From Oscillospiraceae bacterium (GTDB lineage: Bacteria > Bacillota > Clostridia > Oscillospirales > Oscillospiraceae): DNA of 7,883 bases. The stretch spans positions 1-7,883 of the forward strand of contig JAHHRS010000065.1 in the NCBI GenBank assembly GCA_020025675.1, written 5' to 3'. Positions 1-5,771 of this stretch are shown here, one piece after another. Within the stretch, counting starts at the first letter, position 1. Each line of letters opens with the position of its first letter. The translations under genes were made by a program, and so were the position numbers. The notes beneath the pieces were generated by a model that saw nothing but the letters and a program-made list of their open reading frames with translations, was not told where the DNA came from and ran no database searches.

Positions 1-414
1 GGAGACTTTGTCTCAAACTTTGCGGTCTTTATGCTGCTGTTTGTATTTATTGCCATAGTATGCTTTGCGGCGGTAGCGGTAATTCTCTACACCCGCAGTC
101 AGACTTTAATACTCACAAATTCATGGGTCTACGATGACCTGCGCAAGCTGGGTGCGTCTAAAGCATATCTCCGCAAAACAGCCAATGGGCAGATTAAGCG
201 TGTTTTCCTCCCGCCTATTCTGATTGGAACGCTTCTGATTCTTGCTTTCTTTACTTTGATTTTAATCGGCAACGGAGGCGACGGTACAATAGACTCCGGC
301 GAACAAATGGTAATGTATGTATGTCTGCTGATTGTGGCAGCCATTTCATGCGGATTTTACGGTCTATACCGTGTTACCGTCAAAAAAGCAGGAAAGTGCT
401 TAAATATTAACTAA
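1..414 (+). CDS. FtsX/BceB-like ABC transporter permease, C-terminal fragment (5' end outside window)
   Basis: The reading frame is open from the first base, so this is the 3' end of a longer gene; the ATG at 31 is internal and has no ribosome binding site. The visible 137 residues hold three membrane segments (around positions 7-33, 67-90 and 102-125 of the fragment). Between the first two lies a cytoplasmic loop carrying LRKLGASKAYLRK. This matches the 'LRKIGMSKKEI'-type loop of the C-terminal FtsX domain in MacB/BceB-type permeases, where it couples membrane segments to the ATPase. Known BceB relatives detect or expel cell-wall-active peptides together with a BceA ATPase and often a two-component system, but no partner gene is visible here and the substrate cannot be given. 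The protein ends at TAA, a short distance before a strong hairpin. Family assignment is fairly safe; the BceB subtype is inference. Confidence 0.72.
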   Translation, partial: GDFVSNFAVFMLLFVFIAIVCFAAVAVILYTRSQTLILTNSWVYDDLRKLGASKAYLRKTANGQIKRVFLPPILIGTLLILAFFTLILIGNGGDGTIDSGEQMVMYVCLLIVAAISCGFYGLYRVTVKKAGKCLNIN

Positions 415-440
415 GCTCTTAGGTTTAATTTCATTTATAC

Positions 441-474
441 TAAGCGGCGGCTCTGGAAATTGAGCCGCCGCTTA
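441..474 (+). terminator. Hairpin downstream of the ABC permease, probable transcription terminator
   Basis: A perfect 13-bp GC-rich stem (TAAGCGGCGGCTC pairing with GAGCCGCCGCTTA) encloses an 8-nt loop, 26 nt after the permease stop. No run of T follows it (the next bases are GCATCTGAAAAAC), so it is not a textbook intrinsic terminator. It may still end the transcript or protect its 3' end. Confidence 0.6.
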
Positions 475-608
475 GCATCTGAAAAACAGTACTGTAAGTT
501 GAGCCTCAAGTTTAGATTATATATACTTTTATCATCTTCATTGTAACTATTTGTACATTATAATTTAAGAAAAATTTTGTGTATTTTGTTATTTTGTGCT
601 CCAAAAGC

Positions 609-636
609 TTGACTTTATATTGTTTTTGTTTATAGT
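609..636 (+). promoter_or_regulatory. Predicted sigma-A-type promoter of the LCP gene
   Basis: A -35 box TTGACT (609-614) and a -10 box TATAGT (631-636) are separated by 16 bp, each one base from consensus. Transcription would start near 643 and leave a leader of about 70 nt before the ATG at 715. It is the best promoter match in the gap and is oriented towards the only downstream plus-strand gene. Confidence 0.65.
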
Positions 637-702
637 ATAGATATAAAAGTATTTATGAATACAATATTTAAAACAAATAAAAATATCTATTCTTACTTTA
701 GG

Positions 703-709
703 AAAGGAG
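703..709 (+). promoter_or_regulatory. Ribosome binding site that fixes the LCP start
   Basis: AAAGGAG lies 5 nt before the ATG at 715. The upstream in-frame ATG at 655 has no such site and would add 20 residues unlike a normal LCP N-terminus, so 715 is chosen as the start. Confidence 0.85.
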
Positions 710-714
710 AAACG

Positions 715-1725
715 ATGTCAAAAACAGAAGGTAAAGGGAAAAAGACAAAACATACATGGAAAACAGTCCTGATAGTTTTATTAGTTTTTATACTTATATT
801 AGGAGTTATATGTGCCGCCGCTTATGGATTTTTGATTAGCAAATTCAACAAATTGAATTACGATGATATACGTCAGAACACCAATTCAGTGGCTTTACCG
901 GAAGATGCACCCGATTTAGATTTTCGTTCCGAGGAAGATGTTATAAATATCCTGCTTGTGGGCGTGGATAATAACTATCTTCCCGGCATGGAGCAGAGGG
1001 GTAATGCAGATGGAATCGTTATTTTATCCCTTAATAAAAACACCGGGAAAATTATTTTTACTTCCATACTGCGCGACACATCTATAATGATGCCCGGAGG
1101 CGGCTCTGACAAAGCAACTATGGTTTATCATAACCACGGTTTGGAAACTCTTATAGATTCTCTGGAATATACATTTGGAATAAAATTAGATAACTATGTT
1201 CTTGTTAATTATCTGAATGTAATAAGCATTATTGACGCAGCCGGTGGAGTCACGGTAGAGCTGAAGGCCGAAAATATTCGCGAAATGGAAACCAAGATGA
1301 AAAATATAAATTATCTGGTTGGAGATCCCAGTGATTCTGATATTCTGACTTATGATGATGTGGGTATGATTACGCTTAACGGTAAGCAGGCTGCCGCTTT
1401 TATGCGACTCAGGTTAACGGCTGAAAATGATTTCGGACGTACCTCCAGAGTAAGGCAGGTTCTTTCTCAGCTTAAAGTTCGGGTTATGGACATGTCTCTG
1501 TCGGAATTAAACAATTTTGCCGATATAGTGCTGGGAAACATTACTACCGACCTAAGCAACAGTGATATGATGAATTTGCTGCTTGTGGCACCAAAATATA
1601 TTAAATTCGACATTACAACGAATTGTATACCTGTTGAAGATGGGTATCATAGCGAAGGTAGCTATCTGCACCTGGATTTAGAAAAGAATAAACAGGCTCT
1701 CCATGAAGCAATTTACGGAGAATGA
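715..1725 (+). CDS. LytR-CpsA-Psr (LCP) family cell-wall polymer ligase
   Basis: LCP proteins are membrane-anchored phosphotransferases that act outside the cell. They move teichoic acids, capsule or other anionic glycopolymers from a lipid carrier onto peptidoglycan. The 336-residue product starts with a lysine-rich cytoplasmic tail, then one membrane segment (about 16-41) and an extracellular LCP domain. Visible family motifs are NILLVGVD (78-85), an Asp at 99 in the NADGIVILSL strand, the SILRD motif with Arg120-Asp121, the DAAGGV stretch (174-179), LNGKQAAAFMRLR with Arg231 and Arg233, and DFGRTSR (239-245). The charged residues expected for pyrophosphate and metal binding are thus present. 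The usual AYxxGG segment reads VYHNHG here. No C-terminal extension is seen. The gene looks monocistronic, with its own promoter upstream and a hairpin terminator just after the stop. Which polymer it attaches cannot be told, so no TagTUV-type symbol is given. Confidence 0.9.
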   Translation: MSKTEGKGKKTKHTWKTVLIVLLVFILILGVICAAAYGFLISKFNKLNYDDIRQNTNSVALPEDAPDLDFRSEEDVINILLVGVDNNYLPGMEQRGNADGIVILSLNKNTGKIIFTSILRDTSIMMPGGGSDKATMVYHNHGLETLIDSLEYTFGIKLDNYVLVNYLNVISIIDAAGGVTVELKAENIREMETKMKNINYLVGDPSDSDILTYDDVGMITLNGKQAAAFMRLRLTAENDFGRTSRVRQVLSQLKVRVMDMSLSELNNFADIVLGNITTDLSNSDMMNLLLVAPKYIKFDITTNCIPVEDGYHSEGSYLHLDLEKNKQALHEAIYGE

Positions 1726-1728
1726 TGT

Positions 1729-1762
1729 AAAGCCCTTAACTGATTTTACAGTTAAGGGCTTT
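1729..1762. terminator. Bidirectional terminator between convergent LCP and APC permease genes
   Basis: A perfect 14-bp stem (AAAGCCCTTAACTG pairing with CAGTTAAGGGCTTT) has a 6-nt loop, ATTTTA. It begins 3 nt after the LCP stop and ends 3 nt before the end of the permease gene. A-rich and T-rich flanks at the two stem bases give a short U-tract in either direction, so it can serve both genes. Confidence 0.88.
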
Positions 1763-1765
1763 AAA

Positions 1766-3190
1766 TTACATATAACGCACATTTTCTGCTGTTCTGATTT
1801 TTCCTCTTAAAAGCTTTCCTATAAGCATAACAAATGCCAAAAACACAAGATACCCGATTATCTGCTTATATCCTTTTCCGATGTAGCAGCAGAACACCAT
1901 AAACAGGCAGCACAGTATGCCAAGACCCGGCATAATAAAACGTTTGAAAAAGTTAAGGTCTCTGGCTTTCACCATAAGCACCGCAAACATGGGAATATAC
2001 ATGGCATAAAGATTTACAACGCATATCTCATCCGGCTCCCAGCCTATCCACATATTATCGTGCAGGCCTCCCATAAAATCAGGCCCTTTCATCCACAATA
2101 AACAGTTCCATGTATACCAGAAACCGCCCATCATAAGGCCTATTAAGCTTGATTTTATAACAAAACCGTTCTGGCTGTCCACTTCCCCGAAAAATTCCGG
2201 CTTGGGGCCTTCTCCCCTTGAAGAAATCGCATACATACCTCGGCAGGAGCCCATTACAAAACCATTCAAGGTGCCAAGACAGGAAATTGTGACAAACAGA
2301 TATACAAATTTACCGGCAAGCTTACCAAATACCGCAGAAAACACAAGTTCCGGCAGAGACTCCCCTAAAGGCCATGTGGCAATTATTGCCTCTGTACTTC
2401 CAACAGCGCTCATGGAAAACAGGTACAGGCAGTAAATGGCAGTGCATACCACAGAACCTGTTATCAGTGCTATGGGAAGATTTCTCCTTGCGTTTTTCAG
2501 TTCCCCGTTTATCGAAGTGGCAATTATCCAACCTTCATAGGAAAAAGCAAAGGCTGTAATAGCAGAAAGCATACCGGATAATTTTCCGCCCCCTGAAGCG
2601 GTGCGCATAGCTCCTTCATTTAAAACTGCCGCGGTACTTCCGTTGCTAAGGCCCACAATAGTTCCAACGATGCCCATTAACAGCAATGGCACAAGCTTAA
2701 TAACCGTCATTGATACCTGCATTTTGCCGGCAAGTTTGGGGCTTATTGCGTTTATTCCGTAACTCATTATAAGATAGCCTGCGCCAAGTCCAACAGCTTC
2801 TGTACTTATAGTACCGTTTGCAAAGTCAAGTGCATTAACCCCAAAAAGCCGCAAAGTAAAAACTGCGGCAAAAAAAGCAACAATAGACGACATTGATGGG
2901 TAATAAACAGTGGCCATAAACCACCCCACATAGTATGCATAGCCTGAACCCAAGGCATTGTCCGCATAATCCACAATGCCGTTAACCTTTCCGCATCTGG
3001 CACCCAGTTCGGCAAAAACCAGAGAGCAGATTATACATATAAGACCCACTATTGCGGCAACCAGCACCGCCTGCATCAAATCTCCGCCGGTAAGGCTCAG
3101 CACCTTACCGCCTTTTACAAAAACACCGGAACCTATTACATTTCCGATTACCATGGCTATTGCCGTAACCAGCCCATATCTTTTCTCCAT
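1766..3190 (-). CDS. APC-superfamily amino-acid permease (LAT/SteT-like)
   Basis: This is a 474-residue polytopic protein, the usual length for the amino acid-polyamine-organocation superfamily with about 12 membrane segments. Segment 1 has the hallmark helix break GNVIGSGVFVKGG (16-28), whose GSG contacts the substrate backbone in solved relatives. The cytoplasmic loop after segment 2 carries ELGARCGKVNGIVDYA (61-76), matching the conserved ELG...GG.Y motif. Segment 6 has AFSYEGW (215-221) followed by INGELKNARRNLP (227-239), typical of the L-type amino-acid transporter/exchanger branch. A tryptophan-rich loop with a short hydrophobic stretch (about 357-385) is unusual and may reflect family-specific structure. 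The start is supported by GAGG 8 nt upstream of the ATG. The gene has its own extended -10 promoter and ends at a terminator shared with the convergent LCP gene, so it is probably monocistronic. Substrate and exchange mode cannot be read from sequence. Confidence 0.88.
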   Translation of the reverse strand: MEKRYGLVTAIAMVIGNVIGSGVFVKGGKVLSLTGGDLMQAVLVAAIVGLICIICSLVFAELGARCGKVNGIVDYADNALGSGYAYYVGWFMATVYYPSMSSIVAFFAAVFTLRLFGVNALDFANGTISTEAVGLGAGYLIMSYGINAISPKLAGKMQVSMTVIKLVPLLLMGIVGTIVGLSNGSTAAVLNEGAMRTASGGGKLSGMLSAITAFAFSYEGWIIATSINGELKNARRNLPIALITGSVVCTAIYCLYLFSMSAVGSTEAIIATWPLGESLPELVFSAVFGKLAGKFVYLFVTISCLGTLNGFVMGSCRGMYAISSRGEGPKPEFFGEVDSQNGFVIKSSLIGLMMGGFWYTWNCLLWMKGPDFMGGLHDNMWIGWEPDEICVVNLYAMYIPMFAVLMVKARDLNFFKRFIMPGLGILCCLFMVFCCYIGKGYKQIIGYLVFLAFVMLIGKLLRGKIRTAENVRYM

Positions 3191-3251
3191 TAACTAAACC
3201 TCATATAACTTTTTCTTCGTAAAATTTTCAAATATAATTTCGCAAAACCGA

Positions 3252-3280
3252 ATTATACCATCATTTCCCGATGCCTACAA
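3252..3280 (-). promoter_or_regulatory. Predicted extended -10 promoter of the APC permease
   Basis: On the minus strand, TTGTAG (3275-3280) and a perfect TATAAT (3252-3257) are 17 bp apart, with TGG directly before the -10 making a TGnTATAAT extended element. It faces the permease start about 60 bp away. An imperfect dyad (3269-3290) overlaps the -35 box and could be an operator. Confidence 0.75.
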
Positions 3281-3352
3281 GTGGGCATTGGAATTCAGAA
3301 AAATTTTGTCAATAAATACAGGCTTTATTGCATAGTATTTCTTTATATGACG

Positions 3353-3382
3353 AGGCAGGAAACCCTTTTGGGTTTCCTGCCT
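3353..3382 (-). terminator. Hairpin terminator of the DUF2975-HTH-DUF4173 operon
   Basis: A perfect 13-bp stem (AGGCAGGAAACCC pairing with GGGTTTCCTGCCT) closes a four-base loop. It sits 27 bp beyond the stop of the last operon gene and upstream of the APC permease promoter. The T-tract after it on the minus strand is poor, so termination strength is uncertain, but its place between two units fits a terminator. Confidence 0.7.
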
Positions 3383-3409
3383 GTAATTATTCGGCTCATT
3401 CATGTGAGT

Positions 3410-4888
3410 TTAATCGGGATATATATAAAATTCCGATTCTTCAATCCTTTGATCATATCCCATGTGCCTGTTAAAATGTTCCACGCTGTCTTCGGTGGGA
3501 AGTACGCATAAGAGTGTAAACAAAACCGCTCCGGTAAAGACCGCAATACGAACGATCTGTACAGGTCTGAATTGCTGTATTATGACGCAAACAAACACAA
3601 CGGCGATCCACAGCAAAAAAACAGATACCAGCACCCGCTTTACGGTAAGGCCGTAAACGAACATATAAAGTCCCGTTTTTGCCGCCGCAGTAGTGAGCAG
3701 CAGCAAAGTCAGAAGTGCAACCAGAATATTGGAAATACGCAAAAGCTTACTTTCTTTTTTCTCCCGCCGACAAAAAGTGTTGGAGGCAAGCAGGATACAC
3801 AGGTTAATAACAGCTATCCGGCACAGCTCGAAAAATCCGCTTCTTGCATACTCCGCATACGAAAAGCCGGAGGGCAAAGTTCCCCAAAATGCAGAGAACA
3901 AATACTTTATCTGAACCGCTATAAATATCAGATAAACACCGCAGAGGGAAAACAGTACGGTTAAAACCGTGAGTTGGGGCAGGATTTTAGATTCTTTTAT
4001 TCCCTTACTCACCGGCTCTGTCTTTAATACATCCCCCCGTCTGCCGTGTACACATCCGTAGACAAGGCCGTATAGAAAGAACGCTGTGGGAATAATAAAA
4101 ACACATTTCGCAATAAATTCGGGAAAATTAAATTTAAAGAAGAACACTTTGTTTATAAGCCAGTTTTTAAAGGTCAAAAATTTAGCCGAAAACAGAGCGG
4201 AAAAGCCTTCATCAGCTTGAAATAACAGCGGGAGCACCAGCGCAATACACAAAATACTGAGCACAACGCCGATTAAAAGTGCAATTAAGCGGTGACTTCT
4301 TTTTTTCTTTTTTGTTTTATCAAAATGACCAATTACCTTTTCTTTTATCCAAGCCCACAAAACAGCAGGCATCCGGAAGAAATTTCCGAAGGGGAAAATA
4401 ACCGCCGCATTTATTAGGTCCAAAGCCAGCCAGTTAGATGTTTTACCATCCTGAATAAGGCGGCCTGAGGCGCTGAGTGCCCAGTAGCAAGCTGCCACAT
4501 GAAGAGCAAAAACATGAAAAACGGCAATAAGGCTTTCAGTGTACATAATATTATTACTTTTACTGTAAGGAAGAAGTGTGGCAAGTCCAAGCACCATGGT
4601 TATTCCAAACCAAAATCCGCTCTCTTTTCCGGGGCGCCGTCCACTGCATAAAATGTACAAAATAACAGCCGCTGCAAAAAGCACTGTAAAAAGTGCATAC
4701 TTAAAAGAGTAACCGTTTACGCAAAAATGCGACTCAAAATCCCAGTAGCACCATGCAAGCAGTAAAAATATTAGTGAAAAAATCACATCTGCGGAAGACG
4801 GGCATATTTTTTCAGACTCTTTTTCATAATTGCTTACAGTTATACCGGGTGGGCAGGAATTGTCCACCTTGGATTTTTCATTATTCAT
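3410..4888 (-). CDS. DUF4173/DUF4153-type polytopic membrane protein, function unknown
   Basis: A 492-residue integral membrane protein with about 11-12 hydrophobic segments. A hydrophilic N-terminus of about 33 residues comes first. A basic cytoplasmic loop KTKKKKRSHR (191-200) divides an N-terminal half from the C-terminal DUF4173-like half. The diagnostic stretch is QIKYLFSAFWG (326-336), then LPSGFSYAEYARSGFFEL (338-355) and AVINL (359-363), followed by VYGLTVKRVL (411-420). These match the LP.GF.YAEYAR.GFFEL and YGLT..R signatures I associate with this family. The C-terminus keeps a residual HFNRHMGYD element (471-479) but ends soon after, where many relatives appear to continue, so it may be shortened. 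The start is supported by GGAGG 7 nt upstream. That site overlaps the end of the preceding HTH gene, from which this gene is separated by only 2 bp, so the two are probably translationally coupled. No enzymatic or transport role can be assigned. Confidence 0.82.
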   Translation of the reverse strand: MNNEKSKVDNSCPPGITVSNYEKESEKICPSSADVIFSLIFLLLAWCYWDFESHFCVNGYSFKYALFTVLFAAAVILYILCSGRRPGKESGFWFGITMVLGLATLLPYSKSNNIMYTESLIAVFHVFALHVAACYWALSASGRLIQDGKTSNWLALDLINAAVIFPFGNFFRMPAVLWAWIKEKVIGHFDKTKKKKRSHRLIALLIGVVLSILCIALVLPLLFQADEGFSALFSAKFLTFKNWLINKVFFFKFNFPEFIAKCVFIIPTAFFLYGLVYGCVHGRRGDVLKTEPVSKGIKESKILPQLTVLTVLFSLCGVYLIFIAVQIKYLFSAFWGTLPSGFSYAEYARSGFFELCRIAVINLCILLASNTFCRREKKESKLLRISNILVALLTLLLLTTAAAKTGLYMFVYGLTVKRVLVSVFLLWIAVVFVCVIIQQFRPVQIVRIAVFTGAVLFTLLCVLPTEDSVEHFNRHMGYDQRIEESEFYIYPD

Positions 4889-4890
4889 TT

Positions 4891-5097
4891 TTATTCCTCC
4901 GTATAATCTAAAATATCCGCAGGTTTACAGTCTAAAGCTTTGCACAGCCCCTCAAGAGTTGAAAAGCGGATAGCCTTTGCTTTGTTGTTTTTTAAAATTG
5001 AGAGGTTGGCAGGTGTTATACCCACCTTCTCTGCCAGCTCGCCGGCACTCATTTTCCGCCGTGCCATCATAACGTCGATGTTAACTACAATAGGCAT
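4891..5097 (-). CDS. Small YozG-like Cro/C1 helix-turn-helix regulator
   Basis: The 68-residue protein is almost entirely one Cro/C1 (Xre) DNA-binding domain. An N-terminal strand PIVVNIDVMMARR leads into the helix-turn-helix (about 17-37: MSAGELAEKVGI then TPANLSILK), and the wing region ends in LEGLCKALDCKPADILDY (48-65). It has no effector or dimerisation domain. Such short regulators, like Bacillus subtilis YozG, are repeatedly found next to DUF2975 membrane proteins. Here it sits 16 bp after the DUF2975 gene and 2 bp before the DUF4173-like gene, in the middle of one transcription unit. The natural inference is that it regulates its own operon, possibly under control of the membrane proteins, but the sequence shows no proof of this. 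The start has a modest AAAGGTG site upstream. Confidence 0.9.
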   Translation of the reverse strand: MPIVVNIDVMMARRKMSAGELAEKVGITPANLSILKNNKAKAIRFSTLEGLCKALDCKPADILDYTEE

Positions 5098-5113
5098 ATT
5101 GACAGCACCTTTC

Positions 5114-5563
5114 TCAAATAGTGAAGTCGTTCTCGTCTTTTATCAGAACGGCTTGGGCGAAAACGTTTTTAACCACTCGTAAAATAAGACCGATAAACGC
5201 GGCAGCCACACTTATGACTAAAAACAGCGGATAATAAATTGTACTTACAAGGCAGATAAGGCCTGCCGCAATGCAGTACCAGGAAAGTCTCCGCAAAACC
5301 GACACGTTATTTTCTATGAATACATCTCCGCTGCTGATATTTTTCAGCAGCTTACGCAAATCCCACAGAGCAAGACCTGCGGGCACAGCGCCTGTATATA
5401 CAGTAGCTAAAAAGTATTTAAGCTGTATTTCAGAGCCGGTCCCAAAGGAAACCAGCCATTTAAAAATTTGGGGTGCAAAGATACATATAAGTACATATGC
5501 CACCATAAAAAGATAAATGCAGCATTTTGAAAGTCTGACGCTTTTATCCCTGTTCCAGTTCAT
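5114..5563 (-). CDS. DUF2975 family membrane protein (YoaS-like)
   Basis: A 149-residue protein with four predicted membrane segments (about 13-35, 43-66, 87-108 and 110-130). The C-terminal signature LRVVKNVFAQAVLIKDENDFTI (about 128-149) closely fits the DUF2975 ending (roughly LRVI.NVF..A..IKEENDLTI). In Bacillus subtilis the pair yoaS-yozG represents the same arrangement of a DUF2975 protein followed by a small Cro/C1 regulator. Function is unknown; a membrane partner or sensor for the HTH protein is a reasonable guess. The start was set at the ATG at 5563, because GGAGGG lies 7 nt upstream; a longer reading from TTG at 5578 would overlap that site. It is the first gene of a three-gene operon driven by the promoter at 5596-5624. 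Confidence 0.87.
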   Translation of the reverse strand: MNWNRDKSVRLSKCCIYLFMVAYVLICIFAPQIFKWLVSFGTGSEIQLKYFLATVYTGAVPAGLALWDLRKLLKNISSGDVFIENNVSVLRRLSWYCIAAGLICLVSTIYYPLFLVISVAAAFIGLILRVVKNVFAQAVLIKDENDFTI

Positions 5564-5570
5564 AATAATT

Positions 5571-5576
5571 CCCTCC
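5571..5576 (-). promoter_or_regulatory. Ribosome binding site that fixes the DUF2975 start
   Basis: GGAGGG on the minus strand lies 7 nt before the ATG at 5563. The alternative in-frame TTG (5576-5578) overlaps this site and has none of its own, so the shorter reading is preferred. Confidence 0.85.
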
Positions 5577-5595
5577 AACTATTTAAGCTGAGCTA

Positions 5596-5624
5596 AGTAT
5601 ACCACCTCTTTTTTTGATTTTCAA
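5596..5624 (-). promoter_or_regulatory. Predicted extended -10 promoter of the DUF2975-HTH-DUF4173 operon
   Basis: On the minus strand, TTGAAA (5619-5624) and TATACT (5596-5601) are 17 bp apart, and TGG precedes the -10 to give an extended element. The start of transcription would fall about 25-30 nt before the DUF2975 ATG. The spacer has an A-tract. No clear operator dyad for the HTH protein is visible around it. Confidence 0.8.
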
Positions 5625-5705
5625 GAATTTTTTATCGAATATCAATAAATATTTATTATTTCTCAATTATTTTCTTCAAGCATTTTTCTGAACAGCTATA
5701 ATAAA

Positions 5706-5733
5706 ATCCCGGCACAGTAAACTGTGCCGGGAT
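5706..5733 (-). terminator. Intrinsic terminator of the GntP-family permease gene
   Basis: A 12-bp perfect stem (ATCCCGGCACAG pairing with CTGTGCCGGGAT) has the 4-nt loop TAAA as read on the plus strand. On the minus strand it is followed by a T-rich run (the stem ends ...GGGAT, then TTTATTATAG). It lies 38 bp after the permease stop and before the next operon's promoter. Confidence 0.9.
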
Positions 5734-5771
5734 CCAAGGTAAGGAACATATGTTTAATTGTGATGAAGCTG

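Larger units (their letters stand above)
415..654. other. Gene-free intergenic stretch between permease and LCP gene
   Basis: About 300 bp, running up to the LCP start at 715, has no credible gene. It holds a strong hairpin (441-474), a perfect 10-bp palindrome ACAGTACTGT (486-495), a short dyad TTGAG-C-CTCAA (499-509), a TATAAT box at 559-564 without a good -35, and the likely LCP promoter at 609-636. From about 515 onward it is markedly AT-rich, as promoter regions in this group often are. I see no riboswitch or small-RNA structure that I can name. Confidence 0.6.

Noticed and set aside
559..564. Perfect plus-strand TATAAT as a second promoter for the LCP gene
   Set aside because: The hexamer 17 bp upstream is CTTCAT, a poor -35, and there is no extended -10; the 609-636 promoter is better and nearer.
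655..714. Longer N-terminus for the LCP protein from the ATG at 655
   Set aside because: There is no ribosome binding site at 655 and it lies only about 12 nt after the predicted transcription start, whereas AAAGGAG sits 5 nt before the ATG at 715.
415..714. Possible riboswitch or small RNA in the long gap before the LCP gene
   Set aside because: Apart from the permease-proximal hairpin and short palindromes, the region is AT-rich and shows no conserved riboswitch core I can recognise.
3281..3511. A 76-codon plus-strand frame crossing the intergenic region and the operon terminator
   Set aside because: It reads through a terminator hairpin into the antisense of the DUF4173-like gene, with no ribosome binding site or family resemblance.
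3572..3964. A 130-codon plus-strand open frame opposite the DUF4173-like gene
   Set aside because: It is low-complexity, basic and Gln/Ser-rich, has no ribosome binding site, and lies entirely antisense to a well-supported membrane-protein gene.
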